Source: Acidobacteriota bacterium (GTDB lineage Bacteria; Acidobacteriota; UBA6911). Taken from it: a stretch of 5,537 bases of DNA. Made by a program: the position numbers and the translations under genes. Below the pieces are notes generated by a model. The model ran no database searches. It was not told where the DNA came from and was given only the letters and a program-made list of their open reading frames with translations. Location of the stretch: contig JAFNAH010000121.1 of NCBI GenBank assembly GCA_017860075.1, forward strand, positions 1 through 5,537. Reading direction: 5' to 3'. Below are positions 1 through 5,537 of this stretch, in pieces (positions within the stretch are counted from its first letter, which is position 1; the number at the start of each line of letters is the position of its first letter).

Positions 1-2981
1 CCGGCACCGCTCGCGAGCGTCAGCGGCACGACACCCAGGATAAATGCGAACGCGGTCATAAGTATCGGCCTGAAGCGCAAACGAGCCGATTCGAGTGCGG
101 ATTCCTCGAGCGATGCCCCTCCTTCGTGCTTCGCCTTGGCAAATTCCACGATCAGAATGGCGTTCTTAGCCGCAAGGCCGATCAGCATGATCAGGCCAAC
201 CTGCACATAAACGTTGTTGTCAAACCCCATCAGCCAGACGCCGAAAAAGGCGCCCAGTGCTACCAGAGGCGATCCCAGGAGCACCGCCCAAGGCAGCCGC
301 CAGCTCTCGTACAGCGCGGCCAGGAGAAGGAACACGCACACGATGGCCATAATAAAAGTGGGCGCGGAGGGCGGGGCTGTTTTCTCCTGATAGGACACCG
401 AGGAGTAGGCGAACCCCATCTCCTGGGGCATCGTGTCCTTGAAGACCTGCTCGAGCGCGGCGAGGGCTTGTCCGGAGGTGTAGCCGCGGGCGGGCGCGCC
501 CTGGATCTCGACTGAACGCAGGAGATTGAACCGGGTCGTCAGCTCAGTCCCTGCGATATCCTTCACGGTGACCAAGGTGGAGAGGGGAACCATCTCATTG
601 GTCGTCTTCGAGCGGACGTAGACCTTGCCTATGTCATCGGCCTTCAGGCGAGCCGCTGCATCCGCCTGCACGTAAACCCTGTAGAGTCGTCCGAACCGGT
701 TGAAGTCGTTAACGTAGGTTCCTCCCATGGCGGCCGACATTGCCTGGAAGACGTCGGCGACCGGGACACCCAGCGTGCGGGCCTTTTCGCGATCCAGTTC
801 CACCCTGACCTGGGGGTAGTTCGGGTCAAAGGACGTGAAGACGTTTCCCAACTCCGGACGCTGCCTTCCCGCTGCAAGGAACCTCCGTGCCTGCACGCCG
901 AGCTCCTGGACGCTCATGGAGCCGCTGCGGTCCTGGATAAGGAAGTTGAATCCTGAAGCGGCTCCAAATCCCGCCAGGGTTGGCACGTTGAACGGAAAGA
1001 TAACAGCCTCCGGGATGGCCGCGAACTGCCGCTGCAGCCCGGCCATTATTCCTTTCACGTGAAGGGCCTCCCCTTTCCTTTCCTCCCAGGGAAGCAGCCG
1101 CGCAAAGATCGAGCCGTAGTTCGATTGGTAGGTGTTGGTGACCGCGCCGTATCCGCCGATAGTCTGGTACGACTCAACTCCCTCGGTTTTCGCCAGGATG
1201 TCCTCCGCCTTCTTGAGAACAACACTGGTGCGTTCGAGCGAGGCACCGGGAGGGAGCTGGAGGTTGATTCCGAAGATTCCCTGGTCTTCGTCGGGGATGA
1301 ACCCGGCTGGGAGTGCCCCCGCAAACAGGCCTGCTCCCACAATCACGCCGGCAACGAGCACTATCGTGAGAATCGAACGGCGGATGAGCAGGCGGGACGT
1401 GTTCACGTAGCCGTTCGTAGTGACTTCGAAGACCTTATTGAAGCCGCGGAAGAAAATTCCGAGCGGCCCGCGCATGGGACGCGGCTTCCTCAGGAGCATG
1501 GCGCAGAGGGCCGGAGTCAGCGACAACGCATTGAAGGCCGACAACAGTACCGAGATAGCAATGGTCAGCGCAAATTGCTTGTACATGCTGCCGACCAATC
1601 CGCCGAGGAAGGCCACGGGGACAAACACTGCCGACAGGATAAGGGCGATGCCGACGACAGGTCCGGAGACCTCCTCCAGGGCCTTAATTGTTGCCTCCTT
1701 GGGGGCCATCCCGTGCTCGAGGTGGTGCATCACCGCCTCCACCACGACAATGGCGTCGTCCACCACGATGCCGATGGCAAGCACCAAGCCGAACATCGAA
1801 AGGGTGTTGACTGAGAAACCGAGAGCGGGGAAGAAGATGAATGTTCCGACGAGGGACACCGGGATGGTAAGCAGGGGAATGATTGTCGCCCGGATGTTCT
1901 GCAGGAAGATGAACACCACCAGCGTCACGAGGATCAGCGCCTCGACAAACGTCTTCAGGATTTCATGGATCGAGGCCTTAACCGCCGGCGTGGTGTCGTA
2001 GACGATGTCATAATCCATGTCCGGGGGGAAGAGTGTCTTCGCACTTGCCATCGCCTTGTAGATCGTCTCGGCAGCCTTGAGCTGATCGGCGCCGGGCAAG
2101 AGGTAGACGGCCATCGCCCCGCTGGGCTTGCCATTCCGACGCCCGAAGGAGTTATAGTCCTGCGAACCCAGCTCCGCGCGCCCGACGTCCCTGAGACGGA
2201 CTACATCGCCGGCTGCGCTCTGGCTCACGACGATATTTTCGAACTCCTCGGTCGTGATGAGGCGGCCCGGAGCACTGACCGTATTGGTGAACATCTGGTC
2301 CTTCGGCGTAGGCGCGGCGCCGACCTTGCCGGAGGGTGCCTGCAGATTCTGATCTTTGATGGCTGAGATCACGTCTGATGGGGTCAATCCGAGCTTGGCG
2401 AGCCTGTCGGGCCGGATCCAGATCCGCATGCCGTAGTCCGTTCCGCCGAAAAGGTCCACCTGCGCGACTCCGGGGATCCGGAGCAACTGGTCCCGCAGGT
2501 TGATGCCGCAATAGTTGATGAGGAAGTTGGCATCGTATGAGCCATTGGGCGAGTAGAGCGAGATGAGCATCAGGATACTCGGGCTCTGCTTCTTGACGGT
2601 GACCCCCTGCTGGGTGACCTCCTGGGGCAGGCGCGCCTGAGCCGAAGAAACCCGATTCTGGGTGAGAACGTTCGCCATATCCTGGTCCGTTCCCACCTCA
2701 AAGTTGACATCCAGAAGACAGCGGCCGTCGCTGGTGTTCGAGGACTTCATGTAGATGAGACGGTCGACGCCGTTGACTTCCTGCTCAATGGGGGTTGCCA
2801 CCGATTGTTCAACGGCCTCGGCTGACGCGCCGGGGTAGGTGCCGGTCACACGGATGTTCGGCGGGGCGAGAAAGGGGTACTGCTCAATCGACAACCTGGT
2901 TATGGTAATGGTCCCGAGCATGAGGGTCAGGATGGATATGACGATTGCGACGATCGGCCGCCGGATAAAGAAGTTAGCCAT
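1..2981 (-). CDS. RND multidrug efflux permease, AcrB-like (HAE1 family), 3' end cut by window edge
   Basis: Inner-membrane proton/drug antiporter of a tripartite efflux pump. My reading of the minus strand from ATG 2981-2979 stays open for 993 codons to the left edge. Residues 1-50 carry the family start (FFIRRP, then TM1, then the SIEQYPFLAPP stretch entering the porter domain). The TM4 proton-relay pair is D408-D409 in GIVVDDAIVVVE. TM7 precedes FIPDEDQG (561-568). GGTYVNDF lies in the second porter half. TM10 has K939 in GLAAKNAILIVEFA, and R969 in RFRPILMT matches AcrB R971, so the proton-relay residues I checked are present. AcrB homologues are about 1030-1060 residues, so roughly 50-70 residues, including the last TM helix, are missing. 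AAAGGA (2992-2987) sits 5 nt before the start. The gene lies 35 bp downstream of the adaptor gene, and both are read as one operon. Of six AcrB pocket phenylalanines only F178 and F626 are kept. Family assignment is firm; the exported compounds cannot be told. Confidence 0.96.
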   Translation of the reverse strand, partial: MANFFIRRPIVAIVISILTLMLGTITITRLSIEQYPFLAPPNIRVTGTYPGASAEAVEQSVATPIEQEVNGVDRLIYMKSSNTSDGRCLLDVNFEVGTDQDMANVLTQNRVSSAQARLPQEVTQQGVTVKKQSPSILMLISLYSPNGSYDANFLINYCGINLRDQLLRIPGVAQVDLFGGTDYGMRIWIRPDRLAKLGLTPSDVISAIKDQNLQAPSGKVGAAPTPKDQMFTNTVSAPGRLITTEEFENIVVSQSAAGDVVRLRDVGRAELGSQDYNSFGRRNGKPSGAMAVYLLPGADQLKAAETIYKAMASAKTLFPPDMDYDIVYDTTPAVKASIHEILKTFVEALILVTLVVFIFLQNIRATIIPLLTIPVSLVGTFIFFPALGFSVNTLSMFGLVLAIGIVVDDAIVVVEAVMHHLEHGMAPKEATIKALEEVSGPVVGIALILSAVFVPVAFLGGLVGSMYKQFALTIAISVLLSAFNALSLTPALCAMLLRKPRPMRGPLGIFFRGFNKVFEVTTNGYVNTSRLLIRRSILTIVLVAGVIVGAGLFAGALPAGFIPDEDQGIFGINLQLPPGASLERTSVVLKKAEDILAKTEGVESYQTIGGYGAVTNTYQSNYGSIFARLLPWEERKGEALHVKGIMAGLQRQFAAIPEAVIFPFNVPTLAGFGAASGFNFLIQDRSGSMSVQELGVQARRFLAAGRQRPELGNVFTSFDPNYPQVRVELDREKARTLGVPVADVFQAMSAAMGGTYVNDFNRFGRLYRVYVQADAAARLKADDIGKVYVRSKTTNEMVPLSTLVTVKDIAGTELTTRFNLLRSVEIQGAPARGYTSGQALAALEQVFKDTMPQEMGFAYSSVSYQEKTAPPSAPTFIMAIVCVFLLLAALYESWRLPWAVLLGSPLVALGAFFGVWLMGFDNNVYVQVGLIMLIGLAAKNAILIVEFAKAKHEGGASLEESALESARLRFRPILMTAFAFILGVVPLTLASGA

Positions 2982-3016
2982 ATGGTTCCTTTCCTGTTTG
3001 GGTTCTTCGTCGCGAG

Positions 3017-4333
3017 CTATCTCTCGGTGGGGGTCACGACCATTCCAGCCCGCACCTTCTGCATCCCCTCGGTAATGACGCGTTCGCCCGGCTTGAGTCC
3101 CTCTGTGACGATGACCAGGTTCTCGTACCGATCTCCAAGCACCAGCGTGCGGAGGGCGACCTTGTTGTCACCCTCCACAACATAAGCCGTCCTGGCGCTC
3201 TGCTCCTCCATCACGGCCACTTGCGGGATAAGGATCGCATTCTCGACCATGTCGATAGCGCCGCGTACCCTCGCGAACTGTCCAGGCCGGATCATCCCTT
3301 CCGGATTGCGGAATTCGGCGACTAGAGTCAAGGTCCCCGTCTTTTCGTCAACGGCCCGCGACGCAATTGTGACCTTTCCTTTGTGGGGGTACAGGGCACC
3401 ATCCGCCAGGATCAAATCAAGCGGAACGGGATTACTGGCCGACTTGCCCATCCGTTTGATAAGCCTGAGATACTCTGCCTCGCTCAGGCCGAATGAGACT
3501 CTAAGGGGGTCCAGGGCCGAAAGCACGGCCAGCAAAGTCGGCTCGCCCCGGCCGACCAGGTTCCCGACAGAAACCATCCGCTGGCCAATCAGCCCCTGCA
3601 TAGGAGCCGTGATCGTGCAATAGCTCAGATTGAGCTCCGCATTCTTGACCGAGGCCTCGGCCGCCAGCACAGCCGCTTCGGCCTGATCTGTACTCACCTT
3701 CTGGTTGAGTACAACGTTCTCGTAGCTGGCGCGGCTGGCCTTGAGGTCGGACTGTGCCACTTCCTGTGCAACCAGGGCGTCGTCGAGGTCCTGCTGAGGA
3801 ACGGCCTTTTCCTTCGCGAGGGGCGTGAGGCGATTCACGTCGAGATCGGCCTTGCCTAGCTGTGCTTTGGCCTGATCCACCTTCGCCTGGGCCACGTCGA
3901 CCGTCACCTTGTCCCTGGCAAGCTCCAGGTCCGCCTTGGCCTTGGCGAGTTGTGCCTTAGCACTCTCGAGATCGGCTTCATACTTGCGCTTGTCGAGTGT
4001 GAACAGCACCTGGCCCTTCTTCACTACCCGGCCTTCCTCGAAGTGGATTCCATCCAGGAAGGCTTCCACGCGAGCCCGCAATTCAACGGTGTCCCTGGCG
4101 TCGGCCCGAGCCGTGAACTCGGTTATGATCGGAACCGTCTTCTGAACGGCGGCGGTGACTATTACGGAGGTCGGAGCGGCGGCTTTCTTCTCTTGCTCCT
4201 TTCCCCCGCCACAGCTCGCACATGCCAGCGACGCGACGGCCAGGAGAATCGCAGCGATCGCCGGGTGCCAGGCCGACCTGATCGACGGAGCAAAGTGAAT
4301 GCTCGAATCAACAGAAGCGTTCGTGATTTTCAT
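3017..4333 (-). CDS. RND efflux periplasmic adaptor (membrane fusion protein), AcrA-like
   Basis: Periplasmic adaptor linking the RND pump to an outer-membrane channel; 438 residues (AcrA has 397). The open frame runs back to 4441, but the ATG at 4333 is chosen because GGAGGT lies just upstream and the earlier 36 codons look like untranslated leader. Residues 1-22 are a polar lead, 23-38 a hydrophobic segment (AIAAILLAVASLA), followed by C38 and C41-GGG, which suggests a lipoprotein, although neither Cys has a canonical lipobox. Next come the first half of the lipoyl domain (about 78-112, EEGRVVKKGQVLFTLD), a long alpha-helical hairpin (about 118-236) and the second lipoyl half (LSYCTITAPMQGLIG, 236-250). 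The beta-barrel spans about 275-360 and the membrane-proximal domain about 365-438. The hairpin tip holds R168 and L172 of the RLS docking motif, with Pro179 in place of Ser. The stop TAG is followed 35 bp later by the permease start. Assignment is firm; partner channel unknown. Confidence 0.96.
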   Translation of the reverse strand: MKITNASVDSSIHFAPSIRSAWHPAIAAILLAVASLACASCGGGKEQEKKAAAPTSVIVTAAVQKTVPIITEFTARADARDTVELRARVEAFLDGIHFEEGRVVKKGQVLFTLDKRKYEADLESAKAQLAKAKADLELARDKVTVDVAQAKVDQAKAQLGKADLDVNRLTPLAKEKAVPQQDLDDALVAQEVAQSDLKASRASYENVVLNQKVSTDQAEAAVLAAEASVKNAELNLSYCTITAPMQGLIGQRMVSVGNLVGRGEPTLLAVLSALDPLRVSFGLSEAEYLRLIKRMGKSASNPVPLDLILADGALYPHKGKVTIASRAVDEKTGTLTLVAEFRNPEGMIRPGQFARVRGAIDMVENAILIPQVAVMEEQSARTAYVVEGDNKVALRTLVLGDRYENLVIVTEGLKPGERVITEGMQKVRAGMVVTPTER

Positions 4334-4336
4334 GCT

Positions 4337-4342
4337 ACCTCC
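4337..4342 (-). promoter_or_regulatory. Ribosome binding site fixing the adaptor start
   Basis: The minus strand reads GGAGGT with only 3 nt (AGC) before ATG 4333. It is a near-perfect Shine-Dalgarno match with slightly tight spacing. It selects the 4333 start over the in-frame ATG at 4441, and places a hydrophobic signal segment in the right region of the protein. Confidence 0.75.
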
Positions 4343-4354
4343 GGGTTGTGAATG

Positions 4355-4380
4355 GAGAGCCCCTCTGCTGCTGAGCTCTC
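4355..4380 (-). promoter_or_regulatory. Short inverted repeat in the adaptor leader (possible hairpin)
   Basis: GAGAGC (4355-4360) and GCTCTC (4375-4380) form a perfect 6-bp inverted repeat around a 14-nt loop. In the transcript it would end 12 nt upstream of the GGAGGT ribosome binding site. There is no U-tract, so it is not a terminator. It could be a leader structure affecting translation, or chance in GC-rich DNA; chance is quite possible for a 6-bp stem. Confidence 0.2.
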
Positions 4381-4381
4381 T

Positions 4382-4905
4382 GGGATCGTCCTCGGCGGGA
4401 CGGGGCTCAGTCGACGCCGCGGCATTTTCGGGCCGGCCCACCCCTGATGCTCCTGGTTAACGCGTATTAGCAGCTTTGGATGGCCGGTATCTCACCGCGG
4501 GGGGGCCTCGCGAGAGCGGTCCTCACCTGTTTGGTGTCGGTAGTCTGGTGTTGTTCCTCTCTTATCCTGGTAAGCGCCAGCATCATGCCAGCGACTAGCA
4601 GTGCTTGTCAACGCGCCTCTGACCGCGGCAGATGCCTGGAAAATCGGGTGGGGGCAGTTGCCCTCAGCCGTCCGGGACTGCCAGCCTCCCCTGTGCCTTG
4701 CTGAATCCAGGATCCCACCCTGCCGAGCCCGGCGACGAAGTGGCCAAGCGACAGCCGATGTCGTTGCCTGTTTCTCCCTGGCCGCGGCAACTCGTTCTCC
4801 CCAGAGGTTTCCCATACCTTGGTGATCGGCACCTGCGGCAACGGTCGCTCTCTTATAGATCTGGTTGAGAACCGTCCTCAACTAGGGAAATCCCTAATCA
4901 AGTCG
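4382..4905. other. Intergenic stretch with no convincing gene
   Basis: About 520 bp upstream of the efflux operon. Several short open frames of 70-130 codons exist on both strands (for example minus 4881-4492). Their translations are Arg/Gly/Pro-rich, overlap one another and match no family I know, which is typical of chance frames in GC-rich DNA. Small symmetries are present: GGGCA-GT-TGCCC (4652-4663), two copies of CCGCGGCA (4623-4630 and 4782-4789), and AGGGA-AA-TCCCT (4884-4895). Any could be an operator, but none is convincing alone. No tRNA, rRNA or recognisable regulator gene is seen. Confidence 0.5.
4582..4611 (-). promoter_or_regulatory. Candidate sigma70 promoter for the efflux operon
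   Basis: On the minus strand a perfect -35 box TTGACA (4611-4606) is followed after 18 bp by CATGAT (4587-4582), a 4-of-6 match to TATAAT. Transcription would start near 4575 and give a leader of roughly 240 nt before the adaptor ATG, which is long. It is the best -35/-10 pair I found by eye upstream of the operon, but a promoter closer to the gene with a poorer match cannot be excluded. Confidence 0.35.
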
Positions 4906-5071
4906 GGTAAACCGGTAAACCGGGGTCGGACCGACATAAGTCTCGATTCCAGCGCGGATCAGCTCTGATCTGGGTCGCAAAAGCCCTTTCACGGGACAGT
5001 CGCCGTACCGGGACCCGTTGTTTGAAACCGATATATTGCCTCAGAATCCAAAAACAGGCATAAAAATCCAT
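4898..5071 (-). CDS. Possible 57-residue ORF inside the inverted-repeat element
   Basis: The ATG at 5071 on the minus strand has a strong Shine-Dalgarno sequence, GGAGG at 5083-5079, 7 nt upstream, which is unusual for a chance frame. The peptide starts MDFYACFWILRQYIGF and then turns basic and Arg-rich. It runs through the left inverted repeat (encoding CRSDPG) and stops at TGA 4898-4900, just outside the element. I recognise no family. It could be the N-terminal remnant of a deleted transposase, a small membrane-active peptide, or chance. Its end depends on flanking DNA outside the element, which argues against a conserved intact gene. Confidence 0.18.
   Translation of the reverse strand: MDFYACFWILRQYIGFKQRVPVRRLSRERAFATQIRADPRWNRDLCRSDPGLPVYPT
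4906..4921. repeat. Tandem 8-mer GGTAAACC x2 abutting the inverted-repeat element
   Basis: GGTAAACC occurs twice head to tail with no spacer (4906-4913 and 4914-4921), and the second copy shares its last C with the start of the left inverted repeat. Each copy has GG/CC symmetry. It may belong to the insertion boundary of the neighbouring element, may be a small duplication, or may bind a protein. Confidence 0.45.
4921..4942 (+). repeat. Left inverted repeat of the 224-bp element
   Basis: Core GGGGTCGGACCGA (4922-4934) followed by CATAAGTC (4935-4942). It pairs with the complement of 5123-5144, with mismatches only at 4935 (C against A) and 4937 (T against C). Confidence 0.8.
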
Positions 5072-5122
5072 TCCAAGGCCTCCTTTCATGCTGAGATTAT
5101 CTGGATGTTGCTGAACTGAAAC

Positions 5123-5144
5123 GACTTGTTTCGGTCCGACCCCG
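5123..5144 (-). repeat. Right inverted repeat of the 224-bp element
   Basis: On the minus strand it reads the same GGGGTCGGACCGA core (5143-5131), continuing AACAAGTC (5130-5123). The match to the left repeat stops clearly at AAGTC; only loose similarity continues inward. Confidence 0.8.
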
Positions 5145-5215
5145 ATTACAGAAAGGCCTTGCCCTCCTGAAGGGGATGGATCGAAAATCAAAGGTAGCAC
5201 GACCGAACGAGGAAT

Positions 5216-5219
5216 GAGG
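5216..5219 (+). promoter_or_regulatory. Ribosome binding site of the divergent MscS-like gene
   Basis: GAGG lies 6 nt upstream of ATG 5226 and supports that start. The 81 bp between the inverted-repeat element and this ATG show no clear -35/-10 pair, so the promoter may lie inside or beyond the element. Confidence 0.5.
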
Positions 5220-5225
5220 CGCTGA

Positions 5226-5537
5226 ATGAACAGTCTCCTGAATGTTGAAACGTCTGGATCGGATTCCCCTCCAAGCGGACCGCCCTGCAGGCGAAGGCGC
5301 CGGTGCTGGTCAGGCGTGATCTGCGTTTTGGCGCTCCTGGCCGCGTCGGCACTTTGGCGTTCGGCCGCGTTTGCTCAGCAGCCGGAGTCGAAGGCAGCAG
5401 GCTCAACGGCTGGCGAGGCTGAAACCCAAGTGGGGGAGGTCGAAGTGGAGAACCCGCCGGCTGCCCCGGTGCTGGTTGGGGGGGAGCCCGCGATCTGGAT
5501 AGTTACCGGGGTTGGTCCGTATACGCCGGAATTCCGC
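5226..5537 (+). CDS. Exported protein, N-terminal part only; probable MscS-type mechanosensitive channel
   Basis: Only the first 104 codons are in the window, with no stop. A polar 20-residue lead is followed by a basic run (CRRRRRC, 21-27), a hydrophobic core (VICVLALLAASAL, 31-43) and a signal-peptidase site AFA-QQ (48-52), so residues 1-50 look like a Sec signal peptide with a long, strongly basic n-region. Residues 51-80 are a low-complexity Ala/Glu/Pro linker. Residues 81-104 (PVLVGGEPAIWIV, then TGVGPYTPEFR) resemble the start of the periplasmic domain of large MscS-family channels, where a strand of the type V-x-x-G-x-x-x-x-x-V precedes a segment ending in an RA-rich helix. That family call is by eye from a short stretch. 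Export is well supported; the channel function is an inference. The gene is divergent from the efflux operon. Confidence 0.55.
   Translation, partial: MNSLLNVETSGSDSPPSGPPCRRRRRCWSGVICVLALLAASALWRSAAFAQQPESKAAGSTAGEAETQVGEVEVENPPAAPVLVGGEPAIWIVTGVGPYTPEFR

Larger units (their letters stand above)
4921..5144. mobile_element. 224-bp element bounded by 22-bp inverted repeats (REP/BIME- or MITE-like)
   Basis: The two ends are inverted copies of the same 22-bp sequence and match at 20 of 22 positions. Each begins CGGGG and continues into the palindrome TCGG-A-CCGA. A GGGG tetranucleotide followed by an imperfect palindrome resembles REP sequences mobilised by RAYT (IS200/Y1-type) transposases; two inverted REPs would make a BIME. 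The interior is rich in small dyads: GATCAG-CT-CTGATC (4957-4970), GTTT-G-AAAC (5020-5028) and GAAAC-n5-GTTTC (5118-5132). No transposase is encoded, so it would be non-autonomous. I see no clear target-site duplication. Alternatives are a decayed insertion-sequence remnant or a structured RNA. It lies 81 bp upstream of the divergent MscS-like gene and may influence its expression. Confidence 0.5.

Noticed and set aside
126..515. Plus-strand open frame near the left edge
   Set aside because: Antisense to the pump's TM8-TM10 region, whose minus-strand translation is clearly conserved (AALYESW, AAKNAILIVEFA).
1059..1814. A 251-codon plus-strand open frame opposite the pump gene
   Set aside because: It lies wholly antisense to the conserved RND reading frame. 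Its translation is Arg/His/Asp-rich with no domain or hydrophobic pattern, which is typical of a mirror frame of a GC-rich gene.
4334..4441. N-terminal extension of the adaptor to the ATG at 4441
   Set aside because: The extra 36 residues are polar and Pro/Arg-rich, precede an already complete signal segment, and GGAGGT sits directly before the internal ATG at 4333.
4492..4881. A 129-codon minus-strand frame upstream of the operon, in the place where a regulator gene is often found
   Set aside because: The translation has no helix-turn-helix, no hydrophobic periodicity and no similarity to TetR/MarR/LysR proteins, and competing frames of similar size overlap it on both strands.
4921..5144. 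Integron attC site or CRISPR repeat
   Set aside because: There is no GTTRRRY/RYYYAAC core pair and no regularly spaced direct repeats; only two inverted copies are present.
5214..5225. Mini-ORF ATG AGG CGC TGA directly touching the start of the divergent gene
   Set aside because: GAGGA ends immediately before this ATG, leaving no spacing for initiation. The codons simply overlap the ribosome binding site of the real start at 5226.

Overview
The window comes from a moderately GC-rich, diderm (Gram-negative type) bacterium. It carries two genes of a tripartite RND drug-efflux system, a periplasmic adaptor and an inner-membrane proton-driven pump, and such systems only make sense in a two-membrane envelope. 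Nothing in the sequence fixes the phylum. The protein style would fit Acidobacteriota, Verrucomicrobiota or deltaproteobacterial groups, but that is only an impression.

Layout. (1) Positions 2981 down to 1 on the minus strand hold an AcrB-like RND permease (HAE1 family). It is read without interruption for 993 codons and is cut by the window edge about 50-70 residues before its expected C-terminus. (2) Positions 4333 to 3017 on the minus strand hold its AcrA-like adaptor, a 438-residue protein with a lipoprotein-like N-terminus. Only 35 bp separate the two genes, so they almost certainly form one operon, adaptor first. (3) Positions 4334 to 5225 are about 890 bp without a convincing gene. This stretch contains a candidate sigma70 promoter for the efflux operon, a possible leader hairpin, a tandem 8-mer, and a compact 224-bp element bounded by 22-bp inverted repeats that look like REP or MITE ends. 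(4) From 5226 to the right edge on the plus strand, a divergent gene begins. It encodes an exported or membrane protein whose first mature residues resemble the periplasmic start of MscS-type mechanosensitive channels. Only 104 codons are visible.

How the genes work together. The permease would capture amphiphilic compounds at the inner membrane or periplasm and use the proton gradient, and the adaptor would connect it to an outer-membrane channel. No outer-membrane factor and no TetR/MarR-type regulator lies in the window; either could follow the permease beyond position 1. The divergent gene is probably an independent envelope-function gene.

The points most worth a second look are the 224-bp inverted-repeat element in the divergent intergenic region, the adaptor's helical hairpin (about 24 residues longer on each arm than in AcrA), and the altered aromatic drug pocket of the pump. 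I do not see a wholly new system here.
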